From Patiriisocius sp047730165 (GTDB lineage: Bacteria > Bacteroidota > Bacteroidia > Flavobacteriales > Flavobacteriaceae): a DNA stretch of 64,000 nucleotides. Where the stretch lies: positions 2,170,001 through 2,234,000 of the forward strand of contig NZ_CP159834.1 in NCBI RefSeq assembly GCF_047730165.1. Reading direction: 5' to 3'. This document shows, piece after piece, positions 28,023-36,309 of this stretch. The notes beneath the pieces were generated by a model, which did no database searches, was not told the origin of the DNA, and saw only the letters and a list, made by a program, of their open reading frames with translations. Each line of letters begins with the position of its first letter. The first letter of the stretch is position 1. Made by a program: the position numbers and the translations under genes.

Positions 28023-28511
28023 TTATCTTGCCAGCATACGTACGTATCTGATAAAACCTTTTCCTTCAACTTTGCTTTTTAAACTTTCAGAAGTGAGCTC
28101 AAATTGAACATCTTCTTTATAATATTCTTGATCTTCTACAGCAGTTTCAAACCGAATTTTACACCCATTATTTATCTTGTTATTCGGTATTTTTATGATA
28201 CTAACAATACGACTACCGCCGCTTATAGTTGCTCCAGAAATGGCATCTATTTGTGGTCGTTGCTTACCGTAAAACTTCCACCATTCAGGAATTTCACTAT
28301 ACCATTCGCTATCTTTTCCTTGCACATATAATGTTTCTTCATATTCCCCTTCTGGGTTTAATAAGGAAATTACGACATAAGCTCCTTCACCGGTGTAGTT
28401 TGTCATTTGAATCATACACTTTACTGCTGTAGTATTTACACTTGAAAATGCTGTTATTAAAACAGTAACTAGTAGTGCAATTGGAAAATATTTTATGAAG
28501 TTTTTCATCAT
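28023..28511 (-). CDS. DUF2271 periplasmic protein with flavinylation-like motif
   Basis: 162 residues with an N-terminal signal or anchor (FPIALLVTVLITAFSSVNT). The body matches DUF2271: MIQMTNYTGEGAYVVISLLNP, SEIPEWWKFYGKQRP and a terminal FIRYVRMLAR. Residues 89-95 read DAISGAT, which fits the D-x-x-(S/T)-G-A-T consensus at which ApbE attaches FMN. DUF2271 genes are known neighbours of PepSY reductases, as here. Flavin binding is an inference from the motif; no apbE gene lies in the window. It is transcribed with the PepSY gene. Confidence 0.8.
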   Translation of the reverse strand: MMKNFIKYFPIALLVTVLITAFSSVNTTAVKCMIQMTNYTGEGAYVVISLLNPEGEYEETLYVQGKDSEWYSEIPEWWKFYGKQRPQIDAISGATISGGSRIVSIIKIPNNKINNGCKIRFETAVEDQEYYKEDVQFELTSESLKSKVEGKGFIRYVRMLAR

Positions 28512-28608
28512 TATGTAAATTATTAATTAGGGCCCGGCCAAACACGACTAAGGAACGAGCCCATCTTTCTTCTCAACAAATAATCTGGTTGGTTAGAGAT
28601 TATTATTA

Positions 28609-30099
28609 TTATTGAAGAAATTTTAAGTCCTGTTTTTGAAGTAATTCATTTTCACTGGCTAAGTCAAATACGGTTTCTTCAAATTCAGTTTTAATAGTTT
28701 TGTTCGCTCCTTGACTTAATAAGTATTTAAGAGTTAACGCATTATCAGTTTTCATTGCGGCAATATGCAAAGCAGTATAACCTTCCTCGTTTTTAGAATT
28801 TATTGGTATTTTAAACTTCATCAAACGTTTTAATAATAGTAGGTTATTCTTTTGAGAAGTAATATGTAGTAAGGTATTTCCCTTATTCTGGGTTTGATTC
28901 ATCGACAATCCTTCCTTAGTAAGCAGCTCTAGCTTGCTTTCAAATACTTTTGATTCATTTTTTTTGAAAGTATTCAATAAATAAAAGGCTAATGAATTTC
29001 CGTTTTTATCTTTTGTGTTAATAGCTGCTCCTTGTTTTAAAAGAAGTTGTACAACAGCTATTGTATTTCTATTGACCGCCATAGCTAATGCAGAGCGCCC
29101 ATTTTTATCCTTTAAATTGATGTCTTCTACAAAATCTGATAGAAATTTAACGACGGATAGTTTATTACTATTTGCTGCGTTCATAAATGGCGTGTCACCG
29201 CCTACATCTTGTAGGTTAACCGCAACGCCCTTTTCTATAAAATAGTTGAAAATTGAAATGTCATCACTATTATACGCAATAGCATGCAGTGGGTTTCTAC
29301 CCTTATCTCCTACAACGTTTATGATTACTCCTAGGGAAGCTAAAAACTGATAGGTTTCTAAGGTGTTTTCGTGATTTCGAGTTCCTTGACTTGCATACAG
29401 CATTGCATTTCCGCCGTATTTATTCCTTACTGTAGGGTCAATCCCTTTTTCGATAAGTAATTTTAAGAAATGGATATCCCCCTTTTTAGCGGCATAATTA
29501 AAGAGGGTATTTCCTATTGGGTCTTTATCTTTAACATTAAATCCTTTGCTAATAAAATAAGACAAGGCTTTATCGCTCTCTAGATAGGGAGCAACAAGGA
29601 ATAATGCATTCACGCCATCTTCATTCACTTCGTCTTTTAAAACGGCACCTTGCTTTTCAAACAAATCATATACGTTGATATTTGTTTGTCCAGAAGCGGC
29701 TGCAAATATTATTGGAGTATTTCCATGACTGTCTCTAATATTAATGAGCGCTCCTTTATTAAAGAGGTATTTCATTATTTCCACATTCCCTTTATAGGCG
29801 GCCCAAAATATATATGTGCGACTATCGTGTGTGCGTTTTTCAATAGTATTTCCTTCTAGGGATAACAAGTACTTAATAACGTCTTCATTTGTTTTTTCAA
29901 GTAAGGCGTACACTACAGCATCAAATGCATTTTCATTTAATGCTGAAGGATCATTCCCTTCAGCAATAGCCATTTTTACTTTTGCTATTGTTGGATTAGC
30001 TTTCCAATACGCTCTTGAGAGTAATACATTTTCTTCTGCTAACATTTCCGAAGAAACGCATAGCGCAAGAATAATAGAAAGAATGAGTTGCTTTATCAT
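28609..30099 (-). CDS. Exported ankyrin-repeat protein
   Basis: 496 residues with a signal peptide (MIKQLILSIILALCVSSEMLA). From about residue 85 to the end there are some ten ankyrin repeats, with units such as GNTPIIFAAASGQTNINVYDLF, GRSALAMAVNRNTIAVVQLLL and GYTALHIAAMKTDNALTLKYLL. Ankyrin arrays bind partner proteins, here in the periplasm. The gene begins one base after the DUF6607 gene and so is translated with it. Its partner is unknown; the neighbouring exported proteins are the obvious candidates. Confidence 0.88.
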   Translation of the reverse strand: MIKQLILSIILALCVSSEMLAEENVLLSRAYWKANPTIAKVKMAIAEGNDPSALNENAFDAVVYALLEKTNEDVIKYLLSLEGNTIEKRTHDSRTYIFWAAYKGNVEIMKYLFNKGALINIRDSHGNTPIIFAAASGQTNINVYDLFEKQGAVLKDEVNEDGVNALFLVAPYLESDKALSYFISKGFNVKDKDPIGNTLFNYAAKKGDIHFLKLLIEKGIDPTVRNKYGGNAMLYASQGTRNHENTLETYQFLASLGVIINVVGDKGRNPLHAIAYNSDDISIFNYFIEKGVAVNLQDVGGDTPFMNAANSNKLSVVKFLSDFVEDINLKDKNGRSALAMAVNRNTIAVVQLLLKQGAAINTKDKNGNSLAFYLLNTFKKNESKVFESKLELLTKEGLSMNQTQNKGNTLLHITSQKNNLLLLKRLMKFKIPINSKNEEGYTALHIAAMKTDNALTLKYLLSQGANKTIKTEFEETVFDLASENELLQKQDLKFLQ

Positions 30100-30100
30100 A

Positions 30101-31009
30101 TTATAGTTTTTTCACGAAAGACTCAATCACAGGGTTAATCTGTGACTCTTCTGTAATTGTGTCATCAAAAAGATGCTTGTAAAGTGCTTTGTTATCCACC
30201 TTCTCTTCTAAGTTTAAATCTTGATTTCGACCATAAACCTCATCCCATTTTGCACGAACAGTTAGCCACTTATTAGTATGATCTTCCCACCAATTAGCAG
30301 CTGCGTTACAACGACTATCCTCCACTTTTACATAGGTGTTATAGCCTTTTTCTTTAGCTAGAATAACATCTTCTTTTCCCTCTTCACGTATAATCTTACT
30401 GTTATCTTGATCGTGTACCCAGCCGTAATTAGTAATCTCGTGACGGTTACCACGCATCATCAAGTTATAGTCGCTGCGGGTAGTATACTCACGTCTGGCC
30501 AATGGTGCTGCGGTAGTATTTTCCCAATAACTTTTTCCGTCTACGTGCACCCAACTACCAGAACCCTCGTAGCGTGGACTATCATCTACTTGATAAACCT
30601 TTTGCGTCCATTGATTTTTTACTTCGCTCTTTGATTTTTCTTCAAAAGCCCATTGATTATCTGTGTTATACATGTAAAAATCTGTATTCTCAAATAACCA
30701 ATCTTGACGCCAGTGTTTGATAACCATAGGATCTGCCGGGTTTCCTACTTGCAGCAAATGCTGAATAGAGATTTTATCATTCTCATCTATCACTAAGCCG
30801 GCGTATTCTAGCGCCTTGTCTTCTTTAACTTTAGAAGGTTTGTACAAGGAATCACTGCTATAATTAAAAGTCTCAGCAAAGTTGAACGTCACCTCATAAC
30901 AGCCACACATTTTTTTAATGGCTTCGGCATCTTGCTTTTGTTTCTTCTTCTGTGCTATAGCTGAAAATGTAAGTCCCAGCGCAAGGAGTGTTAATATTAT
31001 ATTTTTCAT
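30101..31009 (-). CDS. DUF6607 secreted protein
   Basis: 302 residues with signal peptide (LTLLALGLTFSAIAQ) and a mature part of DUF6607 type: KKMCGCYEVTFNFAETF, IQHLLQVGNP, IKHWRQDWLFEN, WTQKVYQVDDSPRYEGSGSW and NRHEITNYGWVHDQDN. The CGC pair near the N terminus of the mature protein is notable. Rich in Trp, Tyr and His. Family proteins occur in Bacteroidota TonB operons but have no established function. It is followed by the ankyrin gene with a one-base gap and preceded by the T9SS-sorted protein at 10 bases. Confidence 0.8.
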   Translation of the reverse strand: MKNIILTLLALGLTFSAIAQKKKQKQDAEAIKKMCGCYEVTFNFAETFNYSSDSLYKPSKVKEDKALEYAGLVIDENDKISIQHLLQVGNPADPMVIKHWRQDWLFENTDFYMYNTDNQWAFEEKSKSEVKNQWTQKVYQVDDSPRYEGSGSWVHVDGKSYWENTTAAPLARREYTTRSDYNLMMRGNRHEITNYGWVHDQDNSKIIREEGKEDVILAKEKGYNTYVKVEDSRCNAAANWWEDHTNKWLTVRAKWDEVYGRNQDLNLEEKVDNKALYKHLFDDTITEESQINPVIESFVKKL

Positions 31010-31019
31010 TTCAGAATTA

Positions 31020-32249
31020 TTATTTTATAATTAATTTTTTAGTCACGTTAGCATCTCCAGATTGAAAACTCACCATATAAATACCGCTTTGTAATGAAGA
31101 GACATCTAGTGATTTGTTATAAAAACCATTGCTACTTGAAACCGCTGTAACGAATACCTCGGCACCAGTCATTGCATAGATTTTTACTGCGTTGTTCTCT
31201 GTTACTGAGCCTGTGTTTTCATATACAATAGTTACTTTTCCATCCATTGAAGGGTTTGGATACATTCCGAAGGAAACATTTTCTGTTACATTTTCAAAAC
31301 CTAAAAGACCTGATACATCTTCAAACTCAAAGGTTAAGTTACCCGTCGATGAACCATCAAAACCTGTGAAGAATAACCTGTACACCATATTGTTATCTTG
31401 TTTCACATAATACTTTTGGTCGCTGTTTATTGTCCAACTGCCTGTAAAATTTTTCCAGTCAAATCCAATCGTATTCATTTCTTCTAAATAGTCTAAACCA
31501 TTAGGATTTGCGACTCCAGTTTCTTCGTTTTGAGCAACGGTAACAGTAGGGTTTTGTAATACACCAGTAACATTGTAAAACTGCCCTGGAGGGTCTAAAA
31601 ATGTGGTGTATTTTCTAAAAACGAAATCCCAGTCTCCTTGTGCAGGCTCTGCAATTACTTCTTCTTCATTTTGTAAACTGTAATAGTTGTATATGTTATC
31701 TGGATTAGAGGTATTGGCAACAGTAGTGTTTATATCTGTAGACCAATTGGCACCATCCCAAGTGGAATATTTAAAATCATAAGCTCCAAAATAAGACTCG
31801 ATAAAGAATTTTCTAAAGGTTCCGTCTTCATATTGTAATACGAATACAATCGTTCCTTCTACGGTGTTTGTTGATGGATTATACTCGCCAAAACCAAAAG
31901 CAGCTGAAGCTTTCATAAATGCTCCATCCTTCCATTCTGTATCACTATTAATTAATTCTATCCAAGCGGCTTGATCTGTAACATCGACCGTATCGTACCC
32001 TCCTGGTGTATTTGCCACTTCATATACTTTAATCCCAATACCATCATTTACGCGTACCCCAACATCAACAGGATTGTTTCTTAAAAAGGCAACATCCCAG
32101 CTCGCAGCCGTAAATATAGTTTCGGTTTGTGTATCAAGTTTATAGTATACTTCATTTGAATATCCTGCTCCCATAGATATGTTTACTGCTTCTTGAGCGC
32201 TCATTAGTGTCGTGGCCAATAGCATAGCCGATAGTAATAACTTTTTCAT
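31020..32249 (-). CDS. T9SS-sorted HmuY-like protein
   Basis: 409 residues. Signal peptide MKKLLLSAMLLATTLMSAQ; body with an HmuY-like layout (YYKLDTQTETIFTAASWDVAF, WDFVFRKYTTFLD and a final GNLTFEFEDVSG). Residues about 330-409 form a type A T9SS sorting domain: FGMYPNPSMDGKVTIVYEN, VKIYAMTGAEVF, GIYMVSFQSGDANVTKKLIIK. It should therefore be secreted or surface-anchored by the type IX system. HmuY proteins are haemophores, so a second, T9SS-exported haem binder is likely. It starts 39 bases after the HmuY lipoprotein gene. Confidence 0.85.
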   Translation of the reverse strand: MKKLLLSAMLLATTLMSAQEAVNISMGAGYSNEVYYKLDTQTETIFTAASWDVAFLRNNPVDVGVRVNDGIGIKVYEVANTPGGYDTVDVTDQAAWIELINSDTEWKDGAFMKASAAFGFGEYNPSTNTVEGTIVFVLQYEDGTFRKFFIESYFGAYDFKYSTWDGANWSTDINTTVANTSNPDNIYNYYSLQNEEEVIAEPAQGDWDFVFRKYTTFLDPPGQFYNVTGVLQNPTVTVAQNEETGVANPNGLDYLEEMNTIGFDWKNFTGSWTINSDQKYYVKQDNNMVYRLFFTGFDGSSTGNLTFEFEDVSGLLGFENVTENVSFGMYPNPSMDGKVTIVYENTGSVTENNAVKIYAMTGAEVFVTAVSSSNGFYNKSLDVSSLQSGIYMVSFQSGDANVTKKLIIK

Positions 32250-32288
32250 TGTAATTAATTTTTATTGTTAATTTATAATTGATTTGAT

Positions 32289-33692
32289 TTATAATAAATT
32301 GTATTTGAATTCTGGGAAACCCCGCACACCAGTGTCACTTAGCAATGCCGTAAATTTTAGTTTATAAAAGTTTCCATTAGGGTCTTTTATGATGTAAAAA
32401 ATGGTGTCAATAATTACCTTATCTGCATTAATAACATTGCGCCAAGAACTACCTATGGTACGTTGATCTAATAAAAATGCGCCATTATTAACATTTGTTG
32501 CATCAAAAGCGTCATAAGCAACATCTTCTGTGTTCACTGTATAAGCGGTAACACCTCCTTTGCGATTATGGAGTGCGCCGTCTGAGAAACCATAAGATCC
32601 TGCTCCATCTAGTACATTGGTAAAAACGGTGAAATTGATATCCCAATTCTCAGCCTCAGGTTCTACTAAAAGTGTATTATTGGTGTCAAAACTGAAAAAT
32701 GTGAAGTTGTAATTAATGTCTTTTGCGATGAAAACTTCTTGGTGTGAGCTATCATTAATATTTGCATACTGCAACAAATAGCCGCCCTCTTGCCGTAGTA
32801 CTCTAATTTTTTTCCAACCTCTTTCATCTCCTGCAACTGCCGCACTTCCTGGCGCTGGAGTTTCTGTTCCTACTTCGTAGCCTAAATTGACGAGGTACAC
32901 TTTGTTATCTGCAGCAGTTGCACTTACTGTTGCAATTGCAGTTTTTGTGATGTCCCCATCTGGATTATCAATATAGACTTCATTTGCAGGATCAAAGGTT
33001 CCCACCGCGACTTGCGCTTGTAAAGCACTAACATCTGCTTGTGTAACTGCATCAATATTGGTGCTTTCTAAAGCTGCTGCAGCCATATAAATTGAACCGT
33101 TGATGCCTACTCTAAAGTTTGATCCTCCATAAAAACCTAAATCCCAAGTGTCTCTCTTGATAGGTGACTGTGTCTCTGTACTTAAATCTATATATACTTG
33201 GTTTTGTTGGTTAGGGCCGCCTACCATTGGTATGAAACCACGGCCTAACGATGCAGCGCTGTTTAGAGTGAAGGTACTGTTACCCTGTATCACAGCATTG
33301 GGATAGTCTACCATTAGAATGTTAAAGTTAATCTCAACTGTTTCGTCTAATGCTCCATTTAGTTTTACAAATGAAAATGCGGTTCCATTTTCCTCGGGAT
33401 TTATGGCTAATGATACAACACCCTCTTCTAAGGGTGGATTTGTTATAAAATCTATTCCATATACAGCATTAATAGCGTCTATTGAAAATTTCATTGACCC
33501 AGTAGTAGTCGTAGTTTCAGAATACACTAAGCTAATATCTTGCGTCGTTTCTATCTCTCCAAGATTTGCAGAAAGGCTCTCAAATGCTGCTACAAATGGC
33601 TCTGACATAATTTTATTTGTATCATCACTACTGCAAGAAAACAGTAGAACTGATAGCATCAAAAGAGATAAAAATAATTTTAAATGTTTCAT
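32289..33692 (-). CDS. HmuY-family haem-binding lipoprotein
   Basis: 467 residues, a long member of the HmuY family. The signal ends LLFSC with SSDDTNK after the cysteine, the lipoprotein export pattern. An N-terminal Calx-beta-like stretch (residues about 30-150) precedes two HmuY-type segments: KRDTWDLGFYGGSNFRVGING and WDINFTVFTNVLDGAGSYGFSD. In Porphyromonas HmuY is known to take haem from host carriers and hand it to the receptor HmuR. Here the HmuR-like receptor gene ends two bases upstream, matching that pairing. Haem ligands cannot be named from sequence. Confidence 0.88.
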   Translation of the reverse strand: MKHLKLFLSLLMLSVLLFSCSSDDTNKIMSEPFVAAFESLSANLGEIETTQDISLVYSETTTTTGSMKFSIDAINAVYGIDFITNPPLEEGVVSLAINPEENGTAFSFVKLNGALDETVEINFNILMVDYPNAVIQGNSTFTLNSAASLGRGFIPMVGGPNQQNQVYIDLSTETQSPIKRDTWDLGFYGGSNFRVGINGSIYMAAAALESTNIDAVTQADVSALQAQVAVGTFDPANEVYIDNPDGDITKTAIATVSATAADNKVYLVNLGYEVGTETPAPGSAAVAGDERGWKKIRVLRQEGGYLLQYANINDSSHQEVFIAKDINYNFTFFSFDTNNTLLVEPEAENWDINFTVFTNVLDGAGSYGFSDGALHNRKGGVTAYTVNTEDVAYDAFDATNVNNGAFLLDQRTIGSSWRNVINADKVIIDTIFYIIKDPNGNFYKLKFTALLSDTGVRGFPEFKYNLL

Positions 33693-33694
33693 TT

Positions 33695-35821
33695 TTATAG
33701 TGTTAAATTATAGGTTAGTTTCAAAAAATAAGAGCGCCCATAGCCCAATGGTATTTGTGCTGGTGGACCGCTATGAGTGCCTCCTTCTAAGGCTGTAGTA
33801 TTTACGGCTGTTACATCAAAGAGGTTTCTACATCCTGCAGTAGTTATAAATGCGCCATCAAAAAATGATTTATTTACCGTGGCGTCTAACCAACTGTATG
33901 GATCAGTCACTCCTGCTCTAAATTCTTGCTCCCCTTGCTCATTAGCTCTTTCCACAAATTGTTGTTGTCTGCCTATATGCTTATAAAAAAGTGAGAACGT
34001 ACTCGTGTATTTAGGAATGGTATAAGAAAGGTTTGAGTTGATTTGCAGGTTGAATAAGAAATCATCATTGCTTTGAGTATTGCTATCGAGCACTTTAGAA
34101 ACTCCTTGTAATGAAGCACCTATTTGGCCTTTAAAGTTTCCGATGTAAATTTCGTTTTCAGAAAAAACACCTGCAGATTTAAAACTATCAATGTTGCTAT
34201 ACTGAAATGCCAATGGACTTTGATTGACCACAATTAATTCAATACGATCTTGTAATCCTAAATAATTGAAACTCAATTTATTTTTTAACCGAATTTTGCC
34301 TTCTCTTAATGTAGATTTTTTCTTGATATGTAAAAAGGTAGAGACCCCTCTTTCTGGTTTCAGCGTTGGATTTCCTTGCACATCGTGATTAACATCTACA
34401 AAAAAAGTATACAATTCGTCATAACTAGGAGTTCGGTTTGCTGATCCCAAGATTGCCCTCAATTCCCAATCCTCACCTACTATTTGTTTGGCACTAAGGG
34501 ATCCAATAAACTGTGTGTCAAAAAAATTACTAAAAGAAGTTCTAACCCCTGGGCGAAGAGAAAAACGATCTGTTAATTGAATTTCTGAAGAAACAAAAAA
34601 GTCATAACTATTCAGATTTTGTGTCACTTCCTCACTTCCTGGCCCTATCATAATCGCAAGTGCTGACCCTGAACCTTGCTCTGCTGTAATTTCATAACCC
34701 ACTTGAAGCGCTGTAGTTCTTGTATTTATAATATTGCTAAATGTTCCGCGAGAAAACAAAGCGCTTCTGCTTTGATATTCACCTTCTTCTACATTCTCTT
34801 TTAAATCATTCTTAATACGATAGGTGTATCGTTCTAAATCTTTTGTTTGCTCTTGATAAGAAAGGGAGATGTTATAGTCATATTTATTTAGAATTTTGCC
34901 TGCAGCATTGAGGTGGTGGTAAAATCTATTATTAGTGTAAACTTCATCAAGCGCAGAAGGGTTTGTTGTTCCTGTAGCAGGATTTTCGTTAAGGTCCACA
35001 TTAACGTCAAAACGATCTATTCGCTCATTCAAATATTCAAAGCGATAAAACAATTGTACACTTTCAGTATTATAAGATACCAATGTTTTCGTGTTTTGCT
35101 GTAGTTTTGGGAGCCATTCATGACCTCTTAATCCATCATTTTGAGCATAACTTTCCCCTTGTCCTTTGTTGAAGAAACCCGCAAAGTCGTTGCGAGTAAA
35201 AGTAGCATTTGCGTAAAGCTTATCAGAAAAATTGTGCCCCAATCGCAACGATTGTATATGCCTACCCCTATCAAACCATTCGTATTCGCTACCAATGGAC
35301 TCTTCTTGAAGATAAGCTGTAATTTCCCAATCGTTTCGCGAGGATTTTTTTGTTATTATATTGATTATTCCTGATACCGCATTAGCGCCATATTGAACAC
35401 CCATGGCTCCTTCTACAATTTCAATGCGCTCTATATCGTCAAGATTTATGAGTGTTAGGTCTGTATTATTCCCAACCCCTTCTTCGTTTATTATAGGAAT
35501 ATTGTCCATAAGAACTTTAAAGTACTGGCCGTCCAGACCAAATAAGCTAACGCCGCTCTTACCCGTGGATGTGTTAGGAGATATGTTTAAATTAAGTGTT
35601 GTATTTAAAACATCTGCTAAGGTATTTCCTGCTTGGCGTTCAATGTCATCCCGAGTAATTACTTTAACCTCCACCACAGATTTTGAAACCGACTGTGGGT
35701 TGATCTGGCCAGTAATTATAACTTCTTCAAGATTTTGAGCAGAGAGGCTGTCATTAAGCTTTTGCGACTGTGCAAAAGACTGTACCGTTATAAATAGTAA
35801 AATAACTGTTAAAAGGCGCAT
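33695..35821 (-). CDS. TonB-dependent receptor, HmuR-like
   Basis: Outer-membrane receptor of 708 residues, the first gene of the minus iron operon. Signal peptide LLTVILLFITVQSFAQ; TonB box-like LEEVIITGQ; plug with RDDIERQAGNTLADVLNTT, VSLFGLDGQYFKVLMDN and IERIEIVEGAMGVQYGANAVSG; a barrel ending GRSYFLKLTYNLTL. There is no carboxypeptidase-like N-terminal domain, unlike the receptor at 22575. Linkage to an HmuY lipoprotein suggests haem as ligand. The promoter and an operator candidate lie immediately upstream. Confidence 0.92.
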   Translation of the reverse strand: MRLLTVILLFITVQSFAQSQKLNDSLSAQNLEEVIITGQINPQSVSKSVVEVKVITRDDIERQAGNTLADVLNTTLNLNISPNTSTGKSGVSLFGLDGQYFKVLMDNIPIINEEGVGNNTDLTLINLDDIERIEIVEGAMGVQYGANAVSGIINIITKKSSRNDWEITAYLQEESIGSEYEWFDRGRHIQSLRLGHNFSDKLYANATFTRNDFAGFFNKGQGESYAQNDGLRGHEWLPKLQQNTKTLVSYNTESVQLFYRFEYLNERIDRFDVNVDLNENPATGTTNPSALDEVYTNNRFYHHLNAAGKILNKYDYNISLSYQEQTKDLERYTYRIKNDLKENVEEGEYQSRSALFSRGTFSNIINTRTTALQVGYEITAEQGSGSALAIMIGPGSEEVTQNLNSYDFFVSSEIQLTDRFSLRPGVRTSFSNFFDTQFIGSLSAKQIVGEDWELRAILGSANRTPSYDELYTFFVDVNHDVQGNPTLKPERGVSTFLHIKKKSTLREGKIRLKNKLSFNYLGLQDRIELIVVNQSPLAFQYSNIDSFKSAGVFSENEIYIGNFKGQIGASLQGVSKVLDSNTQSNDDFLFNLQINSNLSYTIPKYTSTFSLFYKHIGRQQQFVERANEQGEQEFRAGVTDPYSWLDATVNKSFFDGAFITTAGCRNLFDVTAVNTTALEGGTHSGPPAQIPLGYGRSYFLKLTYNLTL

Positions 35822-35844
35822 TTATAGTTTTTTATCTGAGACAA

Positions 35845-35852
35845 CAAAATTA
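35845..35852 (-). promoter_or_regulatory. -7 element of the minus iron operon
   Basis: On the minus strand TAATTTTG is an exact TAnnTTTG match, 23 bases before the receptor ATG. The 24-bp operator candidate covers the spacer upstream of it, so a bound repressor would occlude the promoter. Confidence 0.6.
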
Positions 35853-35853
35853 A

Positions 35854-35877
35854 CTATTTTAATTCAATCTAAATAAG
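35854..35877. promoter_or_regulatory. Iron-regulon operator candidate, site 3
   Basis: A 24-bp element with halves CTATTTTAATTC and AATCTAAATAAG; the right half is identical to that of site 2 (18634-18657). It abuts the -7 element of the minus iron operon. Confidence 0.6.
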
Positions 35878-35897
35878 AATAAGGCGTCGCAGCATTG

Positions 35898-35922
35898 CTA
35901 AATAAGACTCATTCTAAATAAA
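35898..35922. promoter_or_regulatory. Extra operator half-sites
   Basis: CTAAATAAG at 35898-35906 and CTAAATAAA at 35914-35922 repeat the half-site found at 35869-35877, all in the same direction. They may widen repressor binding upstream of the receptor promoter. Confidence 0.4.
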
Positions 35923-36247
35923 ATAAAACATAAAACATTGATTTTTAGTATTTTACCTGTTTCTTTCTAAATTAGCTGTCCAAGGATGATTTTTCATAAA
36001 TCGGGTGATTTGATTTTTAGAGGTGTAAAACGGAATGCGTTAAAGCATTTAAATTCAAAGTCATAGCTTACTTTGAATAAAGCTTAGGATATGAAATATA
36101 TCTAGTGAAAGAAGCAGGGGATAGGATCTTAGGTCTCTTGAAAAAGAGATCGTTTTCAGTTTTAACAAGACTCGTTTTTAAAAATCTTATCTTTTAGGAT
36201 AACAGAATACCCTACAAATTCAGTGAAATATTCTCACTATTTAATTG
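35923..36247. other. Intergenic gap before guaB
   Basis: A 325-bp stretch between the last iron half-site and the guaB promoter. I see no gene, hairpin or repeat in it; short frames are not supported. Confidence 0.4.
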
Positions 36248-36255
36248 TACTTTTG
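36248..36255 (+). promoter_or_regulatory. -7 promoter element of guaB
   Basis: TACTTTTG is an exact TAnnTTTG match, 55 bases upstream of the guaB ATG. A longer in-frame guaB extension would run through it and is rejected. Confidence 0.55.
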
Positions 36256-36309
36256 CACGCAATTATTAAGCAACCACTTTCGACACTTCAGAAAGAAAAT
36301 TTAATTGCC

